From positions 6,013,192 through 6,077,191 of the forward strand of contig OZ022245.1 in the NCBI GenBank assembly GCA_963978895.1: a DNA stretch of 64,000 nucleotides, in the 5' to 3' direction. A program made the translations under genes and the position numbers. Positions 48,001 through 61,600 of the stretch are shown piece after piece; position 1 is the stretch's first letter; each line of letters begins with the position of its first letter. Source of the stretch: Erpobdella octoculata. Lineage: Eukaryota > Annelida > Clitellata > Hirudinida > Erpobdellidae. Below the pieces are notes generated by a model that searched no databases, was not told the origin of the DNA, and worked only from the letters and a program-made list of their open reading frames with translations.

Positions 48001-51000
48001 TTTAGATGAACCTCGTAATGATGAGTATAGTCCAGAGGTTGCATTGATTCTAGGTGAAGGTGTTTCTCGTGCTGCTGACGCTAGGGAAGTTGATTCACAG
48101 ACCGATACTTGTCAGGACATAGGTGTTTCTGTAGTTGCGGGTGATGATATTTGTCCAGGTGCTGATGCAGGCGGAAGTGATTCACGAACCGACGCTCGAT
48201 TTACAACCATTAACGATGATTATCAGGGGGTAGACGATAGTAATGATCCCGATGCGTTTGCTAAAGAGCAACATGATTGTCCTTCACTGAAGTCCTTCTG
48301 GTTGCTAGGTATAGATAAGCGTAAAAACTTTTATATCGACAAGGGACTTTTGTTTCACAAGGAGAATCAGTGGGGTCATTCCATAAAACAGTTGTGTTTG
48401 CCCAGGAGTCGTATACTTGCAGTGTTACAGATGGGGCATGATGCTCCCTATTCGGGGCACATGGCTGCCAAGAGTACACGGCAGCGTATTCGACTCAGCT
48501 TTTGGTTTCCCGATATGGAGAAACAAGTCCAAACCTATTGTGAGTCGTGCCCCGTGTGCCAGTTAAGGGCACCTGTTAGAAGAAGGGACCAAGTAGTTCG
48601 CGACAGCCTTATAAATACAAGCCCTCCAGGCTACAGGCTACAGGCTTAAACGTTCAAATATTCGCGCAACAATCCAAACACGCAACGTTGTGCAATATCC
48701 CATGCACCGCCTGCGCCGGAAATCCCAAAGTTTAGATCCAGGCACGCACACGCGTAAACGCGGGCGTGACAGGCATCTAAAAAATCTGGATTATTTTTTA
48801 TAATTATTAAGATTAAGTTTATACACCATTTGAAAAACTATGACTTGGTTTAGAATTTAAAGGTTGTGCAAAAATGACACTGTCACTTACAATTTTTTAT
48901 AAGGTAATAACAATATTTTTTGATAAGCAGTCTATGTCCACTGTTATAGTTTTTTCAATCTTCTTAAGGATTGCACAGACAGCCAATGTTTTCTCAAACT
49001 GGTTTATAACAATATTTTTAATAACTACAATGTTGTCTTCTAATTGAAAACAATTGTTGCCCTGGGTAATGGTCATAAACTTTTCAGCACTACAAAACTG
49101 TTGGTACTGTCGATAACATTTGTCATTATCTGGCAAAGGACTATTCATATGAGGCTTTTTATGAACAGGCTGTATTTGTTTGTCAAATAGTAGCAAATTA
49201 TCTTTTTCAGCAAGTTGTTTAACATATTGTGCTGTTGGATTAGCTGGTCGTTGGACAAGTTTTTTCAGTTGGCCTAAGCAATTTCCATATGGAAGAGCAG
49301 TTATCTGATCTAAAGGACCATATTTTTTGCATCGTCTGCTAAATGATCCAAAGAATGTATATTGTAAACCATATTTTCTTCTCCATAAATTATAGAAAAT
49401 TTTGAACAAAGATTTTTAATAGTTTGGATTCAACAGCAATGAAATGGCAACTGACAGAATAGTAAAATTCCGATATGTTTCATCAGCTAATTTACGTTTT
49501 AAAACAATTAAACCAGTATAGATTAAAAATTTTCGCAGTTCTGTTGCTTTCCAATGGAAAAATTCATGAATAGAACTGGGCTTTCGAGCAAATTCATAAG
49601 GAAAATAAATTCTCAAATTCAGCGATTTTTCCTAAATGCTATCTAAAACAAGCTTTGACAATCTACACTTTAAAGGGCCTCTAAACCATAATTTTATCAT
49701 TCTTTTCATGTCACCAAGACACACAAGATGCATGTAGTCAAGAGGAAATTGGGTCACAAGACCTATAACCAACCCTTCTAAAGGTGATTGTTTTCCACTT
49801 GAATGATGATCCTCATCAATCCTATCTTCAAACCCTTTATATGTTCTAGTAATGTAGATATAGGTAGATATGTTTCAAGTTGGTCGTCAAATTTGTTTTT
49901 ATGAATTTTACTTATTTCTGCTGGCTCTTCTTCATCTGCCGATACATCATGCAGTCGTTCAACCTTAAACACGCACCATTCATTGGCTCGTTGGAGATGG
50001 AAATTCCGTCCGCACTGAGTTGTGGCTCATGACAAATGAAGTAGCCAGTTCTAATAGCCTGACCTGTTCGGGAGTTAAAGAAACTTTACTAAAATTAAAA
50101 ATCAAGCTATTAGACTATGTCTCGCCATTTATATAAAAAAATTAGGAGAGTTCTGATCTAAGTCACCATCGGTTACAGGAAAAAAAAGTATTGCAATTAT
50201 GGTGGCTACTTGTGCAATGTGTCTCCAGGAGCTTGATTTTCAATGCCTTGAAGGCCACATTAAGTTTGTTAGCCATAGTTAGTTTATTAAGTTCAGTAAG
50301 AATGTCAAGTGGTTGAACCAAACAAATTTTACTGACTAGGCTTTCCTGTTGTATTTTTAGACTCTTATGATAAACAACACGACTAGTGAGAACAACGTTT
50401 ATTTGACTACAAGCGACCACTGCGATAATAAAAGAGACCTCGCCCTGCAGCGACCACTTTCGCATCCCAAGAACTAACAGCGCGAAACAATAAACGATAT
50501 TCGTAATTACAACATTTCCGAAAGGCTTCTATAACATTAGTTTGTGAGTCATTAGAAGTATCTTTTAAAATGAGTTTGATATGATTCCCTGAAACTTTGT
50601 AGTCACGAAAGCTATTTGAAAGATTGTTACCAAAAATTCTACAGTTAGTGACTTTTAGGACTAACTTTTTGGCTAGATTATCTATGGCTATTGGCCATGG
50701 TTTCCATTGTTTTCATGGTCTCCATTGTTTTCTAGTTTATTTCCTTTGTATTTTTTTAATGCATTGTTTGTATTAACTTCCATAATCCACAATTGAATTT
50801 TTGATTTCGATTTCAATTTTCCAATTTTTGCATTTACGCAATCATTAAAATGTTTGTTAATGATAATGCTTTATTGCAAAAACAGTCTAATCCCTGTTAT
50901 CAACAACACAGAGAGAATTGAGATAATAATGGAAACACATTTAAATAGGAAAAGACAAATGACATCTTGTCATCATCACTCAAGTGTGATGTTTAATATT

Positions 51001-54000
51001 AAATTTTAAATACAACATTCTGATAATTAAATTGTTTTCAGCGAGTGATGAAGTATAACCCGTCAGTGTGTAGTCACGAGCGCATTTACTGGGTGAGTAT
51101 TGTTGTGACTCACACCGAAGTGGTAAGATCGGGTTGAGAAGATGTGATGGGTTGAAGTTGATCAGAGAGAATAACTTCTTGTGTCGGAGCCTTTGTTGGT
51201 CGTAGTCCAAGCTTCACAGTTTGCTTCGAGATGTTTAAACTGATTCTGTCTACTGACAATGCGAAATTGTTTCACTTGTTCTTTTTGGGATTCAATAAGC
51301 TGTCGCGTGGCTGGTGGTGTCTGTGAAAGTTCTAGAAAAATTTCTAAAATTAATCTGTTATAATAATTAACAGGCATGATGATGGAAAAGTAAAACCATA
51401 AAACCATGAATTCAAGTTGTTTTTTTTAAACTAAACATTTTTATTAAAAGCCTCAAAGATTGTTCTGAAAACAATTCACGAATTGCATTTTAATTGATTA
51501 AATTTTTTTGGTTGCTCGCTTGCAGACATTTGCATGGCAAATCTCCGACCAGCTACTCCTCTTGAACCACAGCGTTGAGTCATGTTATTTCGCTGCTCAG
51601 ACCATGAGATCAAAGGTATTATTAACGTTATTGTTTCACAACATGAAATTAAAGGTATTATTAACATTATTGTTTCAGTCTAACAAACATCTAGCAATGC
51701 TTTTACAGTGTAAATAATGTTATTTCGTTTCTTTTAGCCTTCTGTCTAAAAATAAATATAAATATTTACTTTAGTTTTTTGGAATTTGTTTTCCACGAGT
51801 TGTTACTTTAATTTGATTACTTGCAGATACAGACGGCTTTCCATGAACTACCTGAATCATCTCACGAAGTATACATTTTTTTATTATTTAATTATTCCAT
51901 GCAAACTAGAGGTGCATGCATTGACCGGCAATCGGCCACAAAATATCGGCCGATTGCCAACCAACTATTGACTTTTAAAGCTTCTTTCTTCATTAATATG
52001 TTGACCACCTATTAAATAACAAATATTATCTAGTTAATAAAAACTGCAATTAAATTAAACGTATAGAAATACACATTAAAACTTACAAAATTTTTTCAAA
52101 AACTAAAAAGATATTTTTTTTTATCAAATCACATTATCACAAGTTAACCCACACATTTGTCCCATCTCCACAGACTGCTTCCAAGGCACATTTCTTTGTC
52201 ACAAAAAATTCTTGATTAAACTCCATACACACCCGATCTAATCACATCTATAATGTGTCAATAAAACATCAATTAGATCATATTGGCTTGTTTCTATGCA
52301 CTCACATGGCTGCATTCTTACTTTAATGATCTTAAATAATTAATTCCTACACTTAAAGTCATTCAACTTACAATATGTATTTACTTTCATTTATGGGTTT
52401 GTTTCATTACAAATGTGTACAACAATTTTTTTTATCAACATGCATTGATTAAATGCATTACTTCTGCATTTTGCATGAATAGAAATAACACAAGTCAGTC
52501 GATGGTCGGTACTGACCGATTATCGGTCGATACCGATCAGGAAACGGCCGATACAGATTATCGGCTCTGTAATCGGTCGATATTTATAACAAGCCGATAA
52601 TCGGAACACCTCTAATGTAAAAAATTTTTCTCATGTGACAGAAGTGAGAAGGTTGTTATGTAATGTTAATTTATTATTTTGTTCTGCTTTTACAAGAGTC
52701 TCAAGAATTCATTAATGAGCCACTGCACGAAAATATCTCTCGATACTCTCCCTGTTATTGTTACACAGGTTTGTTATCTATCTGTTCACTGTTCAAATTT
52801 TTATTACGTTTTAATTAATGAATCGCAAATATAGTTTGTTGTTGTTTTTTTACATAACATAACTTGTGTTTTAATGCATTTGTTACAGCTGTGCCTTGCT
52901 CTTGCTGACCTTGCCTTGCAAATGGTTGCATGGGATAATGCTGCAATAGACCTCATCAACCAGTAAGTGTGTGTGTGTGTACATTGTGCTGTATTTGATT
53001 GGTTGAGTGAATGAAATGCTAAAATAGATTTTGTCATTTCAGGTTTGCTGCTTCAGAGAGCAATTGGATATTTCTTCTTGAAGTTCTTTCTGTTTTACCT
53101 GAAGAGGTTATTAATAACTATCTTGATTTCTATTCGATGATGATTTGCTTAGTTCCCATTGGAAATAATTTAAGTGATTTTTATTGGTTTCTGTTGAAAG
53201 ATGTATTATTTGATTTTCATTGGTTGTTTATTTATTTGGCGAATATTATTGGTTTAATTTTAATCGAATGACCGTGTGCTCTATTTTATTGGATAACAAT
53301 CTGCTTTTTACTTATATATACATGCATCGTACTATTTTACGTTATGCGTTCTAGATGCTCAGATTCTGCTAGTAGAATTATATCAGAATCTATTTCTATT
53401 CTCTATAAATGTTTTAGGCTGAAAGTCGATCGTTGAGGCTCAGTTTATCAAGAATAAAAGAAGTTCTTGATCATTTGAAACAAGCATCTCCTTTGCTTCT
53501 TCAGTTCCTGGTCATATTTTGTTGTCATTGTTGTTGAATTATATTATCAGCTTTTTTATTGTTTCTTTTTATAATCTTTGGTTTGGATTTGTTTTGCACG
53601 AATCTGCCAAAAATCGTAACCGGCCTGGTTGACGTTTACAGAATGCAGTATTGAACGAGAAGAAGAATGATTTATATTTGCGACACGTCCTTCATTGTCT
53701 CTCCAGCTGGATAAACTTCCTATCCATCACTCCTGCTTTCATCATCTCAAATAATATTCTTCAACTCCCTCTTTATGTACTGGTTAGTAGTGAACTAATT
53801 AATTAATAATTATTCTTTTATTAACGTTTTAATCGCATGCTAACGGCAATTAATTTTTTCCTCAGCAAAACGACGAGAGTCCGATATCTCTTCACAAAGC
53901 AGCAACTGACTGTCTCTGTTCAGCATTAATGTCTCTCGATGTTCGTTGACGATTTATTCGTATTTTATTTTTTTAAGGATTTTTTTATGTACTTCGTTTT

Positions 54001-54196
54001 CAATCTAAATATTCTAAGTATGATTCTTGTTCAAGATAAAGCTGTTTTATAGTTCCTATAGAAAGTAAATACCAACTTCTAAAACCAGGTGTAGGGAAAA
54101 GATTAAACACTTGTTTATTTTTTGTATACAGCATACAGGTTAAATATAAATCACACATTTTCTTATGATAACTGAATTCATAGAATATCACTGTTA

Positions 54197-54245
<49 letters not shown>

Positions 54246-57200
54246 TATATATTAATTTCTTAACATCAGTTTTTCTTTTTTCAATAAAAATCCACCACAG
54301 AAATTGAGAGATGCCAGCAGAGGTAGAGAAGAGGAGGAACAAATCTTTTCGAGACTTCTTTTCGATGCAGTGTGCTCGTTGTCGTCTTCTTACGTCAACA
54401 CGTGTCAAAGGTCAACCGAAGTCGATGTCAATAAGTCAGTTTGCGTTATTGGTGTCGTTTAGATTTTTTCTATGTCAACTCAAGTTGTTTTCTTAATAAA
54501 AAATAAAATTTATTGTCTGACAGTTTGTTTTTAATTTTGCAGACTGATGAACTTCAGTAGGATATTCACAGATGCCTGTGAAACTTTTATGGAATACTTC
54601 ATTGTCTCTCCGAACGAGGTAAAATTACGAACCGATAATATATAATAATGCAACAAATTCTATCTTTTACATTACTTTCATCTTTCCAGGGTTTTGGAGA
54701 CTTTCGCCTTCTTGAGCTTCTTCTCTCCTGTGTAGATAATGAGAACTTTGAAGTTAGTTTGTTTTTATTCTTATTTGTTGCTTTTATTTTAGTTTTAAAG
54801 TAAGAATTTGTTCAAATTATGGATAATTTATATTATGGATAGAAGCATTTTGTACTACTGGTAATTTAGATATTCGCAGATGTTAGAATATTTGTTGATA
54901 CTCTGGTTAGAAGCATTTTGTATTATTGGTGATTTGTATTTGCAGATGTTAGAATATTAAATAGAAGCATTTTGTATTAATGGTGATTTGCATTTGCAGA
55001 TGTTAGAATATTAAATAGAAGCATTTTGTATTATTTCTGATTTGTACTTGCAGATAGCCGATGTGACTTTCACATTCTGGAACAAGTTCTCTGAAAATGT
55101 TTTCGATGCTCGAAACGAGAAATTAAACGACTTACTAAGGCCTTACATCGCACGACTCATCGAAGCACTCCGGAAACACACAAGACTCGATCCGTCCCAT
55201 GTCCGTGAATTCTTTGACGATTTTGAAACTTTTGTTCTATTGTTGGAATATTTTCATAAAGATCAACAGACTTTATCATCACAAATGTATTTGTTTATAA
55301 AAAAAATTTTACTCTAGATATTATTACATTTATGAATAAATGATTTTAAAATCCAATTTTCTCATCAAATTCAGGAAACGCTACAAGACTGTCCGGACGA
55401 CTTTCTTGATTTTCGATATCAATGCCACGATTTGGTGACCGACGTTGGTTTTATTGTCGGTCAGGAAAAGATTTTCATGGAGGTTTCTTTTTTAATTTGA
55501 AATATTAAATTCTAATCAAATCAAACAGTGGTTCTTAAAAGCTGATTTCTATGTTTTTTTGTGTGCAGATGTTCGAGAGGTTGAAGGAATCGGGAGACAG
55601 CTGGAGAGAGTCGGAGTCGTGTTTGTTCATGATGTGTGCCGTTGCTAGACACTCTTCCGGGTAGTATGCCTTCTCGTAGTTGTTGTTGTTGGTGTTATGC
55701 CTTCTTGTTGTTGTTGGTGTTATGCCTCCTCGTAGTTGTTGGTGTTATGCCTCCTCGTAGTTGTTGGTGTTATGCCTCCTCGTAGTTGTTGGTGTTATGC
55801 CTCCTCGTTGTTGTTGTTGGTGTTATTTGTTGTGTAGCATGTTTGCTTGCTTGTTATGTGCCGCTGAGTTTTTGTTTTTTGAAAAAATTGTCATTATAGT
55901 GAATTGGAGAATTAATGTGATTATTTGTTTTCGTTGGAAACAGATTTGAATCGAACGTTGTGATGAGCGTACTCGATCTTGTATTGAGCATAAATGATGT
56001 TCACCACTGCATACGGCAGACTTGCATCAAACTTGTCGGAGAGTTGAGGAACTGGATCGACGGCCATCCACAATATATCGGTTTGTTTTTTAATTACGTC
56101 GCTTTTATTCAAGAATTTTAACAATTTTGTGTAGTTAAATCAGAGCAAGCAAGGTTGTGATGGCATCTGATTATATCATAGTGGTCTGAATTTTATTGAA
56201 TTTATAACAACTACTTTGAAGTCGTTTAAAAGTTGATTCTAACTTGTGATAGGACTTGATTATTTGATGATTGCAGTAAAGTTATTGTTATAGAAAAACA
56301 GCTGATTTATTTTTTAAAGAATAGCTGATTTATTTACTGTGGAATGAACAGCTGATTTATTAATATGGTTACCTTGGAAACGTGTTTCAACAGAGCCGAG
56401 CTTGAACTACTTGCTTGTGGGCCTCCAGTCGAAGTCTCTGGCTGGTTCGGCATCGGAATCGATAGAATGTTTGTGCCTTTGCAGTCCCGAACACATGGTT
56501 CCACTTTTCGATCAACTTCTTCCGATTCTCGAATCGATCGGAAGATCTTACGTCTCGAACGACGCAGTCCTCGGAATACTGAAAGGTTTGTTGTTGTTGT
56601 TGTTGAGTGTTGTTGTTGATGTTGTTGTTGTTGAGTGTTGTTGTTGATGTTGTTGTTGAGTGTTGTTGTTGATGTTGTTGATGTAGTTGGATTGTTGGAA
56701 GTGAGTGTAGTTTTGTTGCTGAGGAGATTATTTATAGATTTTGTTTGTTAATTTAATTACTATATAACTGATGGTATAAATGTTAATTTGATTTATTATA
56801 CTTAATTTATACTCACACAGGATGTGCCAGCATTCTCGGTCGAATGTCCTCAGCTGAAATCTCACAGAAGATCAGATTGTTGTGTTCGTTGCAGCTTGTA
56901 CCTCTCGATCATGTAAGTTGTTGTTGTGTCAATGATTTTTGTGTTTTAATTAATTCATTCAAGATGCTACTAGCAGAAAAAAAAATGTATTTTGTATCTT
57001 TTAATATCGTATTTTGTATCTTTTAATATCGTATTTTGTATCTTTTAATATCGTATTTTGTATCTTTTAATATCGTATTTTGTATCTTTTAATATCGTAT
57101 TTTGTATCTTTTAATATCGTATTTTGTATCTTTTAATATCGTATTTTGTATCTTTTAATATCGTATTTTGTATCTTTTAATATCGTATTTTGTATCTTTT

Positions 57201-58044
57201 AATATCGTATTTTGTATCTTTTAATATCGTATTTTGTATCTTTTAATATCGTATTTTGTATCTTTTAATATCGTATTTTGTATCTTTTAATATCGTATTT
57301 TGTATCTTTTAATATCGTATTTTGTATCTTTTAATATCGTATTTTGTATCTTTTAATATCGTATTTTGTATCTTTTAATATCGTATTTTGTATCTTTTAA
57401 TATCGTATTTTGTATCTTTTAATATCGTATTTTGTATCTTTTAATATCGTATTTTGTATCTTTTAATATCGTATTTTGTATCTTTTAATATCGTATTTTG
57501 TATCTTTTAATATCGTATTTTGTATCTTTTAATATCGTATTTTGTATCTTTTAATATCGTATTTTGTATCTTTTAATATCGTATTTTGTATCTTTTAATA
57601 TCGTATTTTGTATCTTTTAATATCGTATTTTGTATCTTTTAATATCGTATTTTGTATCGCGTAACATAGTATTTCGTATCCTGTAATATCGTATTTTGTA
57701 TCGTGTAATATTTTATTTATCGAAAACGACAGAAGAGTGGTAATCCGCTCAGTAACACAAGCACAAGCTAAAAATATATTATGAATATATTTGTAGGTAA
57801 AATAATCTTTAAGGTATTAAATTTTGAACCTCGTCACCGGCGTCACCAGCGTAACTCCCTTAAGCAAGGAGTTCACTCGCATTGCTAAAAGGGTAGGCGC
57901 CTATAAATGGCTGCCTCTGAAAGTACCCTTTCTCGCCTTCGAGCAAGACTTGTCTTGGAAAAGGCGTTGTGAAAGAGAAATAAATAATAAAAAAATAATA
58001 AAAAATAAAAATATATTATGTCTTGTAGGTATATATAACATATA

Positions 58045-58101
<57 letters not shown>

Positions 58102-58535
58102 ACTCTACTAGGAATCGAACCCACGTGTCTACGGCAACACCGCCTCGCCTAAATGCAAGCGCTCTTACCAACTAAGCCACCGACCATCACCAATAAATGA
58201 TGGCTAGAAGTCTCAGTCTTTCGGAGCTACTTAACATTAGACTACGACTATGATAGGCTCAGAACTCCTTACTTCGGCTCGACTCGACAGCTAGTCTGCT
58301 GCCAGATAGGTAATTTTTTGCGAAGTGAAACACTGCGTAGGCTCTTGAAACATTTCAACGCAGTGTTTCACTTCGCAAAAAAATTACCTATCTGGCGAGG
58401 CGAGGCGAGTGTTGCCGTAGACACGTGGGTTCGATTCCTAGTAGAGTCTTATAAATATTTGCGTTACTTGTGGTGACAGTTAGTCATCCTATTTGTAGGC
58501 TCTTGAAACATTTCAACGCAGTGTTTCACTTCGCA

Positions 58536-58616
<81 letters not shown>

Positions 58617-61600
58617 ATATGATTATATAAAAATAAGTTGATGAATTTGTTTAAAAGATTCTTGAAAGTGAAATGAAAGTAGTAATTGGCTGCAAAGAAA
58701 ATGATCCTGTTGTATGGCTTGATAGACTTTCTGCCATCTTCAGGTTGGTTGTTTGGTTGACTTCTTCCTTGTCTTGCATTGTTCTGTGATTTATATATGT
58801 GTGTATATAGTAATGATGATGATGTTGATTGTTGATTGTTGTGATGATTATCATCTGATTAATGGACGTCTTGGTATATAGTATGGATGAGTAAAGACGT
58901 GATTTTAGTGTGAAATATCATTTATTGTTTTTTATATATTTTCTTTCTTGACCAGTCACATGAATCCGACGGTTAACAATGGAGATGTTCATCCATGCCA
59001 GGAAACTGTTCAACAGGTTGTTCATTTTAATCATGTCTTCGTTAAATATTTTTATTAATTATGATTAATTAAATTTGTAATATTTGTAATTCTCTTTTTC
59101 CTTTGTATTCATTAATAACTAGATAATTCTTACTAGGGCAGTATAGTGTTGTTGATTGATTTTTTTTCATACATACTTAAATTTTTGAATTCATTACAAC
59201 TACAGGTGTGGCTCGTCCTCGTAAAGGTATTTACGAAGTACAGTTGTGAAACGAGAATCATTGAGAGGTCTTGCAGGTGTCTCAGATTTGCCATCAGGTG
59301 TCTCGCACAGTATTCTACCTTTCTCGTTGAACCTACCATTAACCAGGTAGGTGTTATCTCGTCAATTGGACGATATGCCCGTTAATAACTATTAACAGTT
59401 ATGCTGGAATTTTTGTTTCCTTTTTTAAATTGAATATCTTTAATTTAATAATTCATAATTTATATAATAAAATCATAATTTGTATTTAAATCTATAAATT
59501 TAAACTATGTAACGGTATAAATTGTTAGTATTAAATTAAGATGTTACTTGCAGATGATATCATTGTACAAAATATTTCCTCATTCTTGCTGCTTGTACCT
59601 CGGAAGCATTCTGGTTGATGAGTTTGGAGCCGAAGCGTCATGTCGAGGCTTCTTGATTGGCATGCTTGAGGTATGTCGTAGTGGTGACGTGTTGAGTAAT
59701 GAGATTGATGGTGGTGATGATGATGATGGTGATGGTGGTGATGATGATAATGGTGATGGTGGTGGTGGTGGTGATGATGATGATGTTTATGTGATGTGTA
59801 AAAATAGAGATAATAATCATGTCATGTGTGGATTTGTAATAAGATCGATTGATTATCATGATTATATGTTTGTGGTTATGAAATTAGTATTAGTGACAGT
59901 AATAACAATGTTACAGGTTGTTCTTAAAAAATCATATGGCATCCGTATCGAATTATTTATTTTGAATAAAATACAATTTCTTAATGACAAACATCTTTCT
60001 CACTACAGGCATTTGCTCCGCCTACATTCAAACTGCTCAATGAAACGTCAGGACTGAGAAATCATCCTGACATTGTCGATGATCTTTTCAGACTTTGTCT
60101 CAGGTGTGTTAAGTTGTCATTATAGTTATAAAGATGACATCGAAACAGATGTTTTGTATTGTCATTATAGTTATGAAGATGACATCGAAACAGATGTTTT
60201 GTATTGTCATTATAGTTATGATGATGACATTGAAACAGATGTTTTGTATTGTCATTATAGTTATGAAGATGACATTGAAACAGATGTTTTGAATGTTTGT
60301 TATAATTATAGTGGGTAAGATTAGGCTTGTTGAGTTGTCATTAGAGTGATAAAGATGACTATCAGTGATTATTATTGAATGTGTTCAGTTGTCTATATAG
60401 TGATGAAGATGACTGTAATGCTGAGTAAAATCATGTGTGTTGAGTTGTCATTAAAAATGATTACCTGTGTTTTTAGGTTCGTTCAGAAATCTCCTCAGTC
60501 ATTTCTGCAGTGCGGAATAATAAACCTTTTTGTCAACTTTGCTGCTCAATCTTTCTGTCTTGATCACAAGGATGGTAACGAGTCGGCTTGTAAGTTCATC
60601 ATCGAGTTCTTGAAAGAGGCCAACAAACAGCAGGTTTGTTTTTCTTATCTTTCCTCTCTTGATTGCTTCATGGCTGCAGGATTTCCTTTTGAATTAGTTT
60701 TGACGAGGGATGATGCAAATGTAGATTTTTAATCATAAAGTATTGTGATGATAACAATGTTGTTTGTTGATTAATACAAAATTAGGTTTCTGAAGTTTCT
60801 CAGCTGATGCATTCAATCATACGAGATCACGGGCAGAATATAATGAATCACATCATTAAAGCATCACTTTATTGCCTGCCTCAATCCATGGTGCCTCAAG
60901 TCTCCGAAGTTCTCTACGAATTATTTCTGTACGACGCACAGGTTCGTTTCATTTGGTTTTATGAATGATTAATACTTTGAATGCCTTGAAATTCTATCAG
61001 TGGTGGCACTGTGGGAAATATCAGAATCGATGGTGGGGAACTTTCTGGGGGATGATAAAGTTTATAACATAAAGTTGCTGCTGTTATGGACTATCAGTGC
61101 CATTGACGGAATGTGCTAGAGATAAAATAGTTATTTTGATTGGAGATGTAGTGTTTTGGCTAGGGCTGTGCCGGTATACCGGGTGGTTTTCGGCAATACC
61201 GGCAAAAACCGGTTCCGCCAGTATGAAGGGTGCCGGAACCGGTGTTGAACAATCGGGATTTAGCCCATTACGCAAAAAAGATAAAAGTACTACAGCAGCA
61301 GGATGGGCAGTGCAATTTTCCTTGTATGCCCATTGTTTGCTACACTTTAATTACGAACAACGGTTCTTAGCAATAGCATAGCACTAACGGTCTAGCGGAC
61401 GGTAACACTAACGCACTTTCAAACACTATTTCTAGCCATTTTCATGTTTTCGACATTATGCTGGTACCGGTAGTACTGGTGTTTGGCCCGAAATTCCGGT
61501 ACCGGTACTAATGGCTGAGAATTGAAAATCATTTATTTGCCATGGTAGATCACAAACTCAGCTGCGTGCATTTGATTTATTACAGCTGCAATAAATTCAC

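Noticed and set aside
50163..50465. 100-codon minus frame as a hAT dimerisation domain
   Set aside because: Only a vague resemblance; the diagnostic W and Ser-Ala-Ala-Glu-Arg-type motifs are missing.
58101..58187. A functional tRNA gene
   Set aside because: A and B boxes are good, but the acceptor arms do not pair, box spacing is too long, and a duplicated half lies nearby; a SINE fits better.
59548..60057. A 169-codon frame near 59.5 kb as a separate gene
   Set aside because: It is TNPO3 exon 22 read on through a GAT/GGT repeat and into exon 23 in the wrong frame.
60073..60318. ORF with a repeated [15 protein letters not shown] peptide
   Set aside because: It is the 45-bp intronic tandem repeat of TNPO3 intron 23, with no independent gene signals.
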